Below, in pieces: positions 17,264 through 26,669 of a DNA stretch of 64,000 nucleotides. The notes under the pieces are model-generated. The model had not been told where the DNA came from, searched no databases, and saw nothing but the letters and a program-made list of their open reading frames with translations. The translations under genes and the position numbers were made by a program. Position 1 is the stretch's first letter; each line of letters begins with the position of its first letter. Source of the stretch: Cedecea sp000277545 (GTDB lineage: Bacteria > Pseudomonadota > Gammaproteobacteria > Enterobacterales > Enterobacteriaceae); NCBI GenBank assembly GCA_050847315.1, contig CP193791.1, one strand, 5' to 3'.

Positions 17264-18511
17264 ATGACGACAAACGATGCCGTCCGTGAGGACGCTGCGC
17301 GCGGTTTTTGGCCGACGGTCAAAACCTTCCCGTCGACGGTGATTGCGCTGCTGCTTTTTACCCTGGTGATTCGCTTTAGCTATTTTATGGCCTGGCCGTT
17401 TATGACGGTGATCATGACCCGTAATTATCATCTTTCGCCCATCTCTGTAGGCGTGGCGATGACCAGCAGTGCGCTTCTGGCAGTGGTGCTGGGAATGTAT
17501 GGCGGGCAGCTGTCGGATAAATTAGGCCGCCGGGGCGTGCTTTCCCTCGGCTGTGCGCTGTCGTTTGTTGGCTATGCTCTGCTTGGGCTGGCCACGGGAA
17601 TGGCGTTATTTATCATTGGGCTAATGATTGTTGGCGTCTGTTTCGCGTGGGTAGAGCCGCCGACGCGAGCGCTGATGAGTGACTTACTGGGCGACCGCCG
17701 TCGTCGCGCTCTGGCTCTGCAGATTCGCTATTATTTGGTGAATGTGGCGGCGGTCACCGGGCCACTGGTCGGCATTGCTTTCGGGCTGACTTCGCAGAAA
17801 GGGACATTCGTAATCACGGCTGTGAGCTATTTGCCGCTGCTTATTTACACCTTATTGTTTATTCCTGCAGGCAAGCTGGTTGCCAAAGATAGCGAACATA
17901 AACCCGGGGTCAGATTACGCGACGTTATGCTAATCATCGCCCGGGACAAACTGTTCGTTGCGGCGCTGCTGTGCAGCACGTTATGCGCCGTGGTTTTCGT
18001 ACATTATGAATCCGTGGTGCCGCTTTATTTACTGACGCTGGACGCTGAGGCGGCCGTAAAGTTAATCACGCTGATTCTGGTGTCGAACGCCTGTACGGTG
18101 CTTATTGCCCAGCTTTTTCTGGTTCGCTTTTTGGCTCAAGTTAGCCTGTCTAACCGTATTTTGCTGGGGGGCGCTATCTTTGCGCTGTCACAGCTTTTGT
18201 TCTGGTCCGTCCGTACGCCGGATGCACTGTTGTGGGTGAGCGTGACGGTTATTTTCAGCATCGGCGAGGCCATTCTGATGCCGAACCTGAATATTCTGCT
18301 GGATCAGCTGGCACCGGATGAGCACCGCGGTGCGTACCTGGGAGCATCGACCCTGACGACGTTAGGCATAGCGCTTGGGCCGCTGATTGGCGGCGTTATG
18401 CTAACCCTGACCGGTGCGGGTGTGTTTTTGGGTACCATGCTGTTTAGCCTGCTGCTGTGCGCTATCATTTACGCCTGCAAATCAGGCCTTAAACAACGAC
18501 TACAAGAGTAA
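17264..18511 (+). CDS. MFS transporter of unknown substrate
   Basis: Twelve-helix major facilitator superfamily protein of 415 residues. The loop 2-3 signature is GGQLSDKLGRRG at about residues 77-88, and the second-half counterpart is weaker. The family resembles drug/proton antiporters, and distantly YdeE, but I could not assign an orthologue. AGGA lies 7 nt before the ATG. A GNAT acetyltransferase gene starts 14 nt after the stop and is probably co-transcribed. The pair, with the SulP gene, occupies a segment without a K-12 equivalent. Confidence 0.88.
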   Translation: MTTNDAVREDAARGFWPTVKTFPSTVIALLLFTLVIRFSYFMAWPFMTVIMTRNYHLSPISVGVAMTSSALLAVVLGMYGGQLSDKLGRRGVLSLGCALSFVGYALLGLATGMALFIIGLMIVGVCFAWVEPPTRALMSDLLGDRRRRALALQIRYYLVNVAAVTGPLVGIAFGLTSQKGTFVITAVSYLPLLIYTLLFIPAGKLVAKDSEHKPGVRLRDVMLIIARDKLFVAALLCSTLCAVVFVHYESVVPLYLLTLDAEAAVKLITLILVSNACTVLIAQLFLVRFLAQVSLSNRILLGGAIFALSQLLFWSVRTPDALLWVSVTVIFSIGEAILMPNLNILLDQLAPDEHRGAYLGASTLTTLGIALGPLIGGVMLTLTGAGVFLGTMLFSLLLCAIIYACKSGLKQRLQE

Positions 18512-18525
18512 TACTGAGCGGAGTC

Positions 18526-19059
18526 ATGATGATTACTGAAGCCCCACGTCTTGAAACGGAACGCCTTATCCTGCGCCATTTTACGCTGGACGACTATGAG
18601 GCGCTGGTTGCCTGTTGGTCTGACCCGGAGATGGTAAAGTTTATCGGCGGCGGAAAACCGCAGGACGGTGAAATGAGCTGGGCGCGATTGATGCGCTATA
18701 TCGGTCACTGGCAGGCGCTGGGCTACGGTTACTGGGCGTTGTTTGAAAAACAGAGTGGGCGATTCGTAGGGGCGTTTGGTTTCCAGGACGCTAAACGAAA
18801 TCTCAGCCCGGCTTTGGCACACCCGGAGGCGGGCTGGACGCTTATTCCTGCGGTACACGGTAAAGGCTATGCGGCGGAGGCGCTCAGCGCAGTGTTAAGT
18901 TGGGCGGATGACAATTTCAGCGAGCCGGTATGCTGCATTATTGATGACGATAATCAGCGTTCTATTGGTCTGGCAGGGCGCTTCGGCTTTATTTTCCAGC
19001 ACTACGTTGAATACCACGGGAAGCAAATACGCATGTTCCTTCGCCCGAACAAGCGCTAA
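18526..19059 (+). CDS. GNAT-family N-acetyltransferase, RimJ/RimL type
   Basis: Acetyl-CoA-dependent acetyltransferase of 177 residues. It opens with the typical LETERLILRHFTLDDYEAL, has the beta4-beta5 region AGWTLIPAVHGKGYAAEAL carrying the acetyl-CoA pyrophosphate-binding loop (residues about 107-120), and SIGLAGRFGF near the end. Proteins of this type acetylate ribosomal protein N-termini, amino acids or small toxic molecules; the substrate cannot be told. It follows the MFS gene by 14 nt, so export and modification of one compound is conceivable but unproven. Confidence 0.87.
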   Translation: MMITEAPRLETERLILRHFTLDDYEALVACWSDPEMVKFIGGGKPQDGEMSWARLMRYIGHWQALGYGYWALFEKQSGRFVGAFGFQDAKRNLSPALAHPEAGWTLIPAVHGKGYAAEALSAVLSWADDNFSEPVCCIIDDDNQRSIGLAGRFGFIFQHYVEYHGKQIRMFLRPNKR

Positions 19060-19076
19060 TCTTCACCTGGCCCTGC

Positions 19077-19268
19077 TCAGAAGTCGCTGTACTCCTGGGC
19101 AGGCCGCCAGAATCCATCGATAAACTCTTCCACCGGGTAACAGCCGCCGTGGCGCATACGCTGTTCGCTCATCGCACTCAGACATTGCCGTTCACTGATG
19201 AAGACTTCCAGCACCAGATCGTCACAGCCGCCGTCCAGATAACAAACAAATAAAACCAAAGCAAACAT
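19077..19268 (-). CDS. yebW: Conserved small protein YebW (DUF1482)
   Basis: Short protein of unknown function, 63 residues, the same length as E. coli YebW. The conserved start MFALVLFVCYLDGGCDDLVL is hydrophobic, and the end FIDGFWRPAQEY is nearly identical to K-12. Four cysteines (positions 9, 15, 29 and 43) are spaced as in K-12 and could form disulfides if the N-terminus is an export signal. AGAGG lies upstream of the ATG. It ends 18 nt from the convergent GNAT gene. Confidence 0.92.
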   Translation of the reverse strand: MFALVLFVCYLDGGCDDLVLEVFISERQCLSAMSEQRMRHGGCYPVEEFIDGFWRPAQEYSDF

Positions 19269-19507
19269 TAGCGCCTCTAAACCGCTTCGTTTGGTTTAAG
19301 TGTAGGGGAGCCAAAGGGAGTGGGGGAAATAATTAATCCGTCCCGTGGACGGAGAAAGTGCTGGCAAAAATCATTGATTTAAAAACTGCACTTGGGCCTG
19401 ACAAAAGCCATGAATAATATTCTCTGGTCTACTCCAAACAGCTGAAAACCACTTTTTTGGCTGTTTGTGATCTATATAACCCGTCTCAGGGACGGGTTCA
19501 TCTTGAA

Positions 19508-19747
19508 TTATGCAAGGCGCATAACCCAGGCATCGCGCTGGCGATCGTAATGCTGCAGGTAAAGTACGGAATGTTCGCCGTCCAGCACGGCGGGAATAGA
19601 GGTTGCCCCATCCCATGCATCCAGCTGCATGCACAGGTCGGGATCGGACTTGCAGGGAATGCTTAACGTTCGATCCCCCTGTTGTTCACCGTGTAATTCG
19701 GCATCATCGATCTCGAAGATGCCGATCCGAACGTTGGTCTTTGTCAT
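19508..19747 (-). CDS. yebV: Conserved small protein YebV (DUF1480)
   Basis: Uncharacterised 79-residue acidic protein. It aligns along its whole length with E. coli YebV (78 residues): RIGIFEIDDAELHGE at the start, then TIPCKSDPDLCMQLDAWD-type core (here SIPCKSDPDLCMQLDAWD). No signal peptide or membrane segment is seen, so it is probably cytoplasmic. It is transcribed alone; the 239 bp between it and yebW hold two short hairpins (19437-19469 and 19479-19499), the second a possible T-poor terminator. Confidence 0.93.
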   Translation of the reverse strand: MTKTNVRIGIFEIDDAELHGEQQGDRTLSIPCKSDPDLCMQLDAWDGATSIPAVLDGEHSVLYLQHYDRQRDAWVMRLA

Positions 19748-19852
19748 CTTTGGCTCCTTGTTATCCGCAGCAGGTGGTATGACCAGTGGGTCACTCCAAT
19801 TTCAGCGTAGTCAAGGCAGCACAAATTGCCAACTCAAAAAGTGCTTATTTTT

Positions 19853-21301
19853 TTAGCCAGCCTGCGGGGCGGCGAAAAGCTTGCCGTCGCGTACTAATTC
19901 CCTTGGGTAGCTGTTCTTCAGGCGTGAGCCAACTTTACGCGCCAGGCCGAGCGGCTGCCCCTGAAAAGTGACAATCACTTCATCTCGTGACGGTGTCACT
20001 TCTGGATAGATATCCCGCCCACGGTACCACTCCTCGGCTTCGGTCTCGCTCAGCGGGAAGCAAAGCGGGTTGTCACTTTTGACCAGAGAAACCACGGCTT
20101 CATGCTGCCAGCGGAAGCCTTTGTTGTGCTGTTCGGCGAGCTTGAGGCCAATGCGAGAGAAACGCACTTTCCCGATAAGCGGTTCAATCTCACTCGGAAA
20201 CAGCCAGATCTCTTTGTCGCGCTGCCATAGATTCAGCTCATCGCCCCAGATAAGGCCCGATTTTGCCGCCGCGGCGGTTAGTTCGGCTGCGGCTTTGCCT
20301 TTCATCGGCGCGAAGGGGAATTTCCCTACTTTATAGCCCGGGGCCGGCAGCGGTTCGATAGAGGCCGTTTTGCGCAAACGGGCAACGAAAAAGCCTTCGC
20401 AGTCGTAAATCTGTGGGAACACGTGCAGGAAACCTTCCGGCGTCAGCGCGCGTGCTGCTTCCGGGAAAAGCTCGTCAAGGGGGGCAATTTCTACCACGTC
20501 CGGCCAGGTATCCAGCAGCCACTGGCAGACATCCTGGTTTTCCTGGCGATTCAGCGTACAGGTCGAGTAGACCAGAGTCCCGCCGGGGCGGAGCGCATGA
20601 AAAGCACTCTCAATCAATTCGCGCTGTGTGCCGGCAATTTCGGACGTGCTTTCAGGCGACCAGTTGCGCAGTGCATCGGGATCTTTCCTCACCACGCCTT
20701 CACCGGAGCAGGGGGCATCCAGCAGAATGGCGTCGAAGGATTCCGGCAGAGCGGCACCGAATACGCGGCCATCAAAATGCGTCAGCGCTACGTTACTGAT
20801 CCCACAGCGGCTGATATTGGCATGCAGGACTTTTACCCGGCTGGCGGAATATTCATTGGCAAGAATTGCGCCGGTATTATTCATGCGGGCGGCAATCTGG
20901 GTTGTTTTTGATCCTGGCGCTGCGGCGACGTCCATCACTCGCTGCGGCTGGTTGCCGTCGGCAAACAACGCGGCTACGGGCAGCATTGAACTGGCTTCCT
21001 GAATATAGAACAGGCCGCTCAAATGCTCTGCGGTGCTGCCCAGCGGCAGGGTTTCTTCATCTTCTCGTTCAATCCAGAAGCCTTCTTCGCACCACGGCAC
21101 CGGCGTTAAACGCCAGTGATAGGGCGCGACGAGCGTCAGAAAGTCAGCCACGGATATCTTCAGCGTATTGACGCGCAGGCTGCGGCGCAGCGGCTGCTGA
21201 CAGTATTCGATAAAACTTTCCAGCGTCTGGCCAGCGGGAAGTGCGTCACGAATCGCGTCGAGAAAAGGTTGAGGAAGATAAACGGCAGTAGATTGAGCCA
21301 T
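19853..21301 (-). CDS. rsmF: 16S rRNA m5C1407 methyltransferase
   Basis: Methylates C1407 of 16S rRNA in the assembled 30S subunit with S-adenosylmethionine. The RNA m5C methyltransferase core shows the AdoMet motif DVAAAPGSKTTQIA, motif IV DAPCSGEGVV and motif VI STCTLN, which bring the two catalytic cysteines; the C-terminal PUA-like half ends SRLKNSYPRELVRDGKLF. 482 residues against 479 in E. coli. It runs in the same direction as letAB but lies downstream of letB with a hairpin-bearing spacer. Confidence 0.97.
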   Translation of the reverse strand: MAQSTAVYLPQPFLDAIRDALPAGQTLESFIEYCQQPLRRSLRVNTLKISVADFLTLVAPYHWRLTPVPWCEEGFWIEREDEETLPLGSTAEHLSGLFYIQEASSMLPVAALFADGNQPQRVMDVAAAPGSKTTQIAARMNNTGAILANEYSASRVKVLHANISRCGISNVALTHFDGRVFGAALPESFDAILLDAPCSGEGVVRKDPDALRNWSPESTSEIAGTQRELIESAFHALRPGGTLVYSTCTLNRQENQDVCQWLLDTWPDVVEIAPLDELFPEAARALTPEGFLHVFPQIYDCEGFFVARLRKTASIEPLPAPGYKVGKFPFAPMKGKAAAELTAAAAKSGLIWGDELNLWQRDKEIWLFPSEIEPLIGKVRFSRIGLKLAEQHNKGFRWQHEAVVSLVKSDNPLCFPLSETEAEEWYRGRDIYPEVTPSRDEVIVTFQGQPLGLARKVGSRLKNSYPRELVRDGKLFAAPQAG

Positions 21302-21347
21302 GAAAAACGCCCCTGAAAAAATTAAGGGGCGCAGTTTAACACGGAAT

Positions 21348-21370
21348 TACCCGGGCGACGTACCGCCCGG
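21348..21370 (-). terminator. GC-rich hairpin after letB
   Basis: CCCGGGCG / CGCCCGGG-type inverted repeat with a short loop just downstream of the letB stop. There is no T run on the minus strand, so it may be an attenuator or mRNA-end stabiliser rather than a full terminator. Confidence 0.45.
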
Positions 21371-21379
21371 GCTTGCGGT

Positions 21380-24013
21380 TCAGCGCGGAAGGGCGGTGCC
21401 CCACTGACGCCACTCTTTCGGCTCGCTTTCCAGCAGCAGGAAGTGTTTCCCGACCTCTGCTTTAGGAGAAAGCGGGATCCCCGGCGGCGTCGCAAACGCA
21501 ATGCCACCGCGAATAAACTGATTAAAGGTTCCGGTTTTCACCACGCCGCCAGTTAAGCCAAAGTCCAGGCTATAGCCGGAAGCCAGCCAGAAGACGGAGT
21601 TGTCCCGGACCAAATGCTGGTAACGCTTGCTTATACGCAGGCCCACCATCACGCGGTCAGAGAGATTGCCGAGCGTCATGCCGGTTACCGTACCGACTTC
21701 AATCCCGCGGAAGAGAACCGGCGTGCCTATGCTCAGCGAGCCGGCTTCAGGCACTTCAAGCACGATGTTCAGCCCGTCGGAGTAGCGAGAGTCGGTGATA
21801 GACGCTTCCTGCAGCTCGAAGTCGCGGCGGGGGTCACCTTTACCGGGTTCAACGTTGATGTAAGGCTGGAGGAGGGTATCAAGATGATCGACGCCCGCCG
21901 CAGAGATCTGCGGTGTGACAACGGAGAAGCGGGTACCGGCGCGTGCGAAGGTAGACACATACTCAGGGTAAAGTACCGCTTTCGCTTCCACTTCGTTGCG
22001 GGATTGCGTCAGGTTCAGCGACTCAAGCTGGCCGATATCAATGCCCAGATAGCGAATTGGCATCCCGGCGGAAAGTTTTCCGGCATCGAAAGTGTGCAGC
22101 GTTATCTGGCTGCCCACCGCTCTTGCCGCGGTTTCAGAGGCGTACAGCACGCGTTTCTCACCTTTCACCTGCCCGACGCTGGCACCGCTCATGTTGTCAA
22201 AGCTGATGGCCCCTTTGAGTGCACGAGAGAGCGGGGAGGCCTGCACCGTTAGCCCGCTGCCGTTGAGCTGAACTTTCGCGCCACCTTCAGCCCAAAACAC
22301 GGTGTTTGGCGTCAGCAGCTTGCGGTATTCCGGCTTGATGTGAACATCAATATCAAAGTTCTCGGCGCGAGGGCGGATGGTGATGATTTCGCCCACCTGG
22401 AATTTGCGGTACAGCACCACGGAGCCGGTCTGGATATCTGGCAGGCTGGAGGCCGTCAGCGTCAGCGTGGTGGTCGGGATGTCGCTCAGGCTGTTTTCAA
22501 TCGCTTTTTCCAGGTTGGCATAAAGCGGATAACTGCTTTTCATCTCGCCTTTGCTGCCCGGCAGCACGCGTATGCCGCCGTTGACCCATTCGTTGGCACT
22601 GGCGCCCAGGAATTCCACTCCGTCCATGCCGAGCTTCACATCAATGCGGCTGTTGACCACGAATTTGCTGTCGCCCTGCAGCAGATGGCGATATTGCGGT
22701 TCAATGGCGACGGAGAACGTGACGCCTTTCGCTGACAGTGCCCGCGCCACCACCTGGCCGATTTGTATCCCGTGCAGGATAATCGGTTGTCCGGCATCAA
22801 TGCCGTAGCTTTCAGGGGCCGTCAGCGAAAGCGTCAATACATTCGGCTGCTGGAGCGGCGTTTGATCGCTGGAGACCACGGTGAAGCGATCCTGCGGCTC
22901 GCCGTCACCCGGCACAAGTTCAAAGGTGCTGCCCGTGAGCAACGTGCTGATGCTTGGATTATCCAGCGAGATTTTTGGGCTACGGAGTTCGATGCGCGTG
23001 CCGCTACGCATCAGGCTAACCACGCCGGGGTCAACGGTCATTTCCCCCGTGACGGCACCGCCTGGATTGAGGTTTAACTTAGTCAGCGAACCCACCTCCA
23101 GCCCCTGATACATTAACTTAGTCGAGCCTGCTTTAAGGCTATCCCCGCTCGGGAGATCGAGGTTAATGATGACGCCGCGCTGGCTGTGCGCCAGGTCTTC
23201 GTAAAGGCCGAATTCATCATCCGCTTTGGCCGGTTCTGAATCGTCAGGGGAATCGAAAGCAATGGCCCCATTGACCAGCGCCGCCAGGCTTTCAAGCTGA
23301 ACTTTGGCCCCACTCAGGCCAACATCGGCCTTTACGCCGGACACATTCCAGAAACGGCTGCCTTTTTTCACCAGGCTGGTAAAGCGGCGATCGATAAGCA
23401 CGTCGACGGTGACGCCCTGCTTGTTCTTATTGATGGCATAGTCATACACGCGGCCAACCGGAATTTTGCGGAAATAGACCAGCGACCCGCTGTTAAGGGA
23501 GCCTAAATCCGGGGCGTGGAGGTGAATCATCAGCTCGCCGTTATCCAGGCGATATTTGGGTTGGGTATCGAGGGCGGTAAAATGGTCACGCGGCTCGCCT
23601 TTACCCGGCATCATGCCGATGTAGTTCCCGCCTACCAGGGCATCAAGCCCGGATACTCCAGCGAGGGAAGCCTTCGGCGTTACCAGCCAGAATTGTGTGT
23701 CTTCCCGCAGGGCATCCTTCATATCGCTTTTGATGCTGACTTTGACTTCTATTTTACGCAGGTCATCGCTCAGGCTGATGTTTTGCACGGTACCCACTTC
23801 AACGCCCTGGTAGCGCACGGGCGTGCGGCCAGCGACTATCCCGTCGGCGGAGATGAAGTCGATGGTTACGGTGTTGCCGCGTTCCTGGTAAGTCGTCCAG
23901 ATCAGCCAGCCGGCAATCAGTAACGCAATAACAGGTAATAACCAGAAAGGGGAAATCCGGCGTTTCGTTTTAATTCTCGCTTCAGTCGGTGAAGCGGGCG
24001 TTTCCTGACTCAT
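21380..24013 (-). CDS. letB: Intermembrane lipid transport protein LetB (seven MCE domains)
   Basis: Forms a hexameric tunnel of stacked MCE rings across the periplasm that carries lipids between inner and outer membranes. One N-terminal membrane helix (FWLLPVIALLIAGWLIWTTY, about residues 23-42) is followed by seven repeated MCE domains, each recognisable by a G-x-PV-x-Y/F-R/Q-G-hydrophobic-x-VG-V motif such as RTPVRYQGVEVGTV and TPVLFRGIEVGTV. The start MSQETPAS gives 877 residues, exactly as in E. coli; the frame extends further into letA without conservation. Its first 32 nt overlap the end of letA, indicating translational coupling. Confidence 0.98.
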   Translation of the reverse strand: MSQETPASPTEARIKTKRRISPFWLLPVIALLIAGWLIWTTYQERGNTVTIDFISADGIVAGRTPVRYQGVEVGTVQNISLSDDLRKIEVKVSIKSDMKDALREDTQFWLVTPKASLAGVSGLDALVGGNYIGMMPGKGEPRDHFTALDTQPKYRLDNGELMIHLHAPDLGSLNSGSLVYFRKIPVGRVYDYAINKNKQGVTVDVLIDRRFTSLVKKGSRFWNVSGVKADVGLSGAKVQLESLAALVNGAIAFDSPDDSEPAKADDEFGLYEDLAHSQRGVIINLDLPSGDSLKAGSTKLMYQGLEVGSLTKLNLNPGGAVTGEMTVDPGVVSLMRSGTRIELRSPKISLDNPSISTLLTGSTFELVPGDGEPQDRFTVVSSDQTPLQQPNVLTLSLTAPESYGIDAGQPIILHGIQIGQVVARALSAKGVTFSVAIEPQYRHLLQGDSKFVVNSRIDVKLGMDGVEFLGASANEWVNGGIRVLPGSKGEMKSSYPLYANLEKAIENSLSDIPTTTLTLTASSLPDIQTGSVVLYRKFQVGEIITIRPRAENFDIDVHIKPEYRKLLTPNTVFWAEGGAKVQLNGSGLTVQASPLSRALKGAISFDNMSGASVGQVKGEKRVLYASETAARAVGSQITLHTFDAGKLSAGMPIRYLGIDIGQLESLNLTQSRNEVEAKAVLYPEYVSTFARAGTRFSVVTPQISAAGVDHLDTLLQPYINVEPGKGDPRRDFELQEASITDSRYSDGLNIVLEVPEAGSLSIGTPVLFRGIEVGTVTGMTLGNLSDRVMVGLRISKRYQHLVRDNSVFWLASGYSLDFGLTGGVVKTGTFNQFIRGGIAFATPPGIPLSPKAEVGKHFLLLESEPKEWRQWGTALPR

Positions 24014-25268
24014 GTGCGTCCCAAAGTAGTCGGCTATCCAGCCATTCGACGGCAAGAATAGTTAATATAACCGCCGCGCCAAAGAAGACTGCGGCGGGAC
24101 CCATCGTAAAAGCTAACAGCTGGTCACGGTTAACCAGTGACATCATCAACGCGATGACAAACAGATCGAGCATAGACCAGCGGCCAATCCAGGTGACAAA
24201 GCGCAGCAATAAAATGCGGGTTCGTAATCCCTGCTGGCATTTGAAATGAATACTGATAAGTAGCGTAATTAATACAATAACTTTAGTAAACGGCACCAGG
24301 ATACTGGCAATAAACACCACGGCAGCGACGGCGATATTGCTATGCGCCAGGGAAATGATGCCCGAAAGAATGGTGTCTTCCTGGCGTGCCCCGTTCACGT
24401 AAATAATAGAAATCGGCAGCAGGTTAGCCGGAAGCAGGAAGATCAGGGAGGCAACCAGTGCTGCCCAGGATTTTTGTAAGCTTTGCTTTCGGCGATGGTA
24501 CAGCGGGATGTGGCAGCGAGGGCAGCGGCCTCGTTCGTCAGGAACGCCGGTAAAATGGCAGCCGAGGCAAACCCGCAGTTGCGCATTAAAGGCACGAGCC
24601 GGGCGCTGGGGGTAAAAACGCTCCCATAGCTGCTCAATGTTCAGGTGGATCATGGTCAACAGGCTCAAGACCACCAGCGCAATAAAAGCGATCAGCCCTG
24701 GGCCTGGCTGGATAAACGCATACTCGCGAACCTTAATGCACGCCACGCCAATGCCCACCAGATAGATATCCAGCATCACCCACTCTTTAAGCTTATCCAG
24801 CATCAGCAGTACCGGGCGAAGGTTCATGCCGAGAATGTTGCCAAAGCAGAGATAGGCAATAGCCGCGACCAGCGTGGCCGGTGCGCCGACCACGCAAAAG
24901 AGCACGACGGCGGCGGTAAGCACGTCTCCCTGGCTTGCCATCTGCCAAATGCCCTGCATAACGTTGGCATCAATACTCGAACCCAGGAGATAGATACGCA
25001 GCAGCGGATCGGAAAAGGCGACGGGCATCAGCACCAGCATCGCCACGGCCATCGCCCCCAGGCGCGTCAATGACCAGTCACGGCCATGATGTACTCTTGC
25101 ATCACAACAGGGGCAGTAGGCACTTTGTGTTGATTTAACCTGGGGCAGAGAGAAAAGGGTATCGCATTGGGGACAACGCTGATAACGTGCCTGAGGCAAT
25201 GCCTGACTGATGGCGTGTATTTTCATTGTGCGTCGTAAGCCGGGAGCGTTGTTATCTGAATGATGCAT
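23982..25268 (-). CDS. letA: Inner-membrane lipid transport protein LetA
   Basis: Partner of LetB that delivers or receives lipids at the inner membrane. The 428-residue product contains two PqiA-like halves, each introduced by a zinc ribbon: CPQC...CPCC at about residues 32-56 and CLGC...CPRC in the middle, followed by groups of transmembrane helices. The start MHHSDNNAPG keeps the same distance to the first CPQC as in E. coli (427 residues). It precedes and overlaps letB. The gene is divergent from msrC with a 104-bp shared promoter region. Confidence 0.97.
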   Translation of the reverse strand: MHHSDNNAPGLRRTMKIHAISQALPQARYQRCPQCDTLFSLPQVKSTQSAYCPCCDARVHHGRDWSLTRLGAMAVAMLVLMPVAFSDPLLRIYLLGSSIDANVMQGIWQMASQGDVLTAAVVLFCVVGAPATLVAAIAYLCFGNILGMNLRPVLLMLDKLKEWVMLDIYLVGIGVACIKVREYAFIQPGPGLIAFIALVVLSLLTMIHLNIEQLWERFYPQRPARAFNAQLRVCLGCHFTGVPDERGRCPRCHIPLYHRRKQSLQKSWAALVASLIFLLPANLLPISIIYVNGARQEDTILSGIISLAHSNIAVAAVVFIASILVPFTKVIVLITLLISIHFKCQQGLRTRILLLRFVTWIGRWSMLDLFVIALMMSLVNRDQLLAFTMGPAAVFFGAAVILTILAVEWLDSRLLWDAHESGNARFTD

Positions 25269-25372
25269 TTAGCCTATCGTAATTCATAAAATGATACACC
25301 TTGTGGCACCGTGCATTTAATGCTTATTTTAATATGCTACAAAGTAAAGTAAGACAACATAACGGTTATTTA

Positions 25373-25861
25373 ATGAACAAAGAACAATTTTACGCGGATC
25401 TGAATCGCGATTTTAGTGCGTTAATGGCAGGTGAAACCAGCTTTCTTGCAACACTGGCGAATACCAGTGCGTTGCTCTTTGAGCGCCTTGAAGGCGTCAA
25501 CTGGGCAGGATTCTACCTTCTCGAAGCCCAAACGCTAGTTCTGGGGCCCTTCCAGGGCAAAATTGCCTGCGTAAGAATCCCTGTCGGCAAGGGCGTATGC
25601 GGCACAGCCGTCGCAGCAGGCACGATTCAGCGTGTGGAGGATGTGCATGCATTCGACGGGCACATTGCCTGCGATGCTGCCAGCAATTCGGAAATTGTGC
25701 TGCCCCTGACGGTTGACGGCCAGACGATTGGTGTCCTGGATATCGACAGCACCGAGTATGGCCGTTTTTCGGAAGAAGACGAAATGGGTTTAAAAACCTT
25801 GATTTCGCGGCTTTCAGACGTGCTGAGCGGCACTGATTTTAAAAAATTCTTCCCTCGATAG
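25373..25861 (+). CDS. msrC: Free methionine-(R)-sulfoxide reductase
   Basis: GAF-domain enzyme that reduces free Met-R-sulfoxide using thioredoxin. The three redox cysteines are present at residues 66, 76 and 100 in the contexts KIACVRIP, GKGVCGTAV and GHIACDAASN; they correspond to Cys84, Cys94 and Cys118 of the published E. coli numbering, which counts from an earlier start. I use MNKEQFYADL (162 residues). The C-terminus is slightly different from K-12 (KKFFPR). Transcribed alone; proQ follows after 104 bp. Confidence 0.96.
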   Translation: MNKEQFYADLNRDFSALMAGETSFLATLANTSALLFERLEGVNWAGFYLLEAQTLVLGPFQGKIACVRIPVGKGVCGTAVAAGTIQRVEDVHAFDGHIACDAASNSEIVLPLTVDGQTIGVLDIDSTEYGRFSEEDEMGLKTLISRLSDVLSGTDFKKFFPR

Positions 25862-25965
25862 CATGATAAGCAACGGATAACGTGGCATTTAGCGATGGCG
25901 TCATTATAATGTCGCCTGTTCATGCCTGCGACTTATTGGCAATTCCGTTGTAATCAGGAAATTTC

Positions 25966-26649
25966 ATGGAAAATCAACCTAAGTTGAATAGCAGTAAAGA
26001 AGTTATCGCATTTTTGGCCGAGCGTTTCCCTCAATGTTTTAGCGCTGAAGGTGAAGCTCGTCCGTTGAAGATTGGTATCTTCCAGGATTTAGTCTCTCGT
26101 GTTGAAGGCGAAATGAGCCTCAGCAAAACACAGCTTCGTTCAGCGTTACGTCTCTATACGTCAAGCTGGCGCTACCTGTACGGCATCAAAGCTGGCGCGA
26201 CTCGCGTCGATCTTGATGGCAACCCTTGCGGTGAGCTGGACGAACAGCATGTTGAACATGCACGTCAGCAGCTGGATGAAGCGAAAGCCCGCGTTCAGGC
26301 CCAGCGCGCTGAGCAACAGGCGAAGAAACGTGAAGCCGCGGCAGCCGCAGGCGTAACGGAAGACGCTCCACGTCGCGAACGCAAACCTCGTCCGGCGGCA
26401 GCACCGCGTCGTAAAGAAGGGGCGGAGCGTAAACCTCGCGCAGAAAAACCGGCACCAAAGGCACCTCGTGAAGAGCGTCGTACGCCGGTGACCGATATTT
26501 CTGCTCTGCAGGTTGGACAGGCCATTAAAGTCAAAGCCGGTAACAACGCAATGGATGCTACCGTACTGGAAATTACCAAAGATGGCGTCCGTGTACAGCT
26601 GACTTCTGGTATGGCAATGATCGTACGCGCAGAACACTTGCAGTTCTGA
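25966..26649 (+). CDS. proQ: RNA chaperone ProQ
   Basis: Global RNA-binding protein that stabilises many small RNAs and mRNAs. An N-terminal FinO-like domain (about 1-120, with AFLAERFPQCFSAEGEARPL and LRSALRLYTSSWRYL) is followed by a basic, Ala/Lys/Arg-rich linker and a C-terminal Tudor-like domain (about 175-227, GQAIKVKAGNNAMDATVLEI). 227 residues against 232 in E. coli, the difference being in the linker. prc follows after 20 nt, as in E. coli, so the two are co-transcribed. Confidence 0.98.
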   Translation: MENQPKLNSSKEVIAFLAERFPQCFSAEGEARPLKIGIFQDLVSRVEGEMSLSKTQLRSALRLYTSSWRYLYGIKAGATRVDLDGNPCGELDEQHVEHARQQLDEAKARVQAQRAEQQAKKREAAAAAGVTEDAPRRERKPRPAAAPRRKEGAERKPRAEKPAPKAPREERRTPVTDISALQVGQAIKVKAGNNAMDATVLEITKDGVRVQLTSGMAMIVRAEHLQF

Positions 26650-26669
26650 AACGGAGGCCTGACTCAGGC

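Noticed and set aside
24013..24055. Longer N-terminus for LetB from an upstream ATG
   Set aside because: The extra 14 codons lie in letA and are not conserved; the shorter start gives the exact family length.
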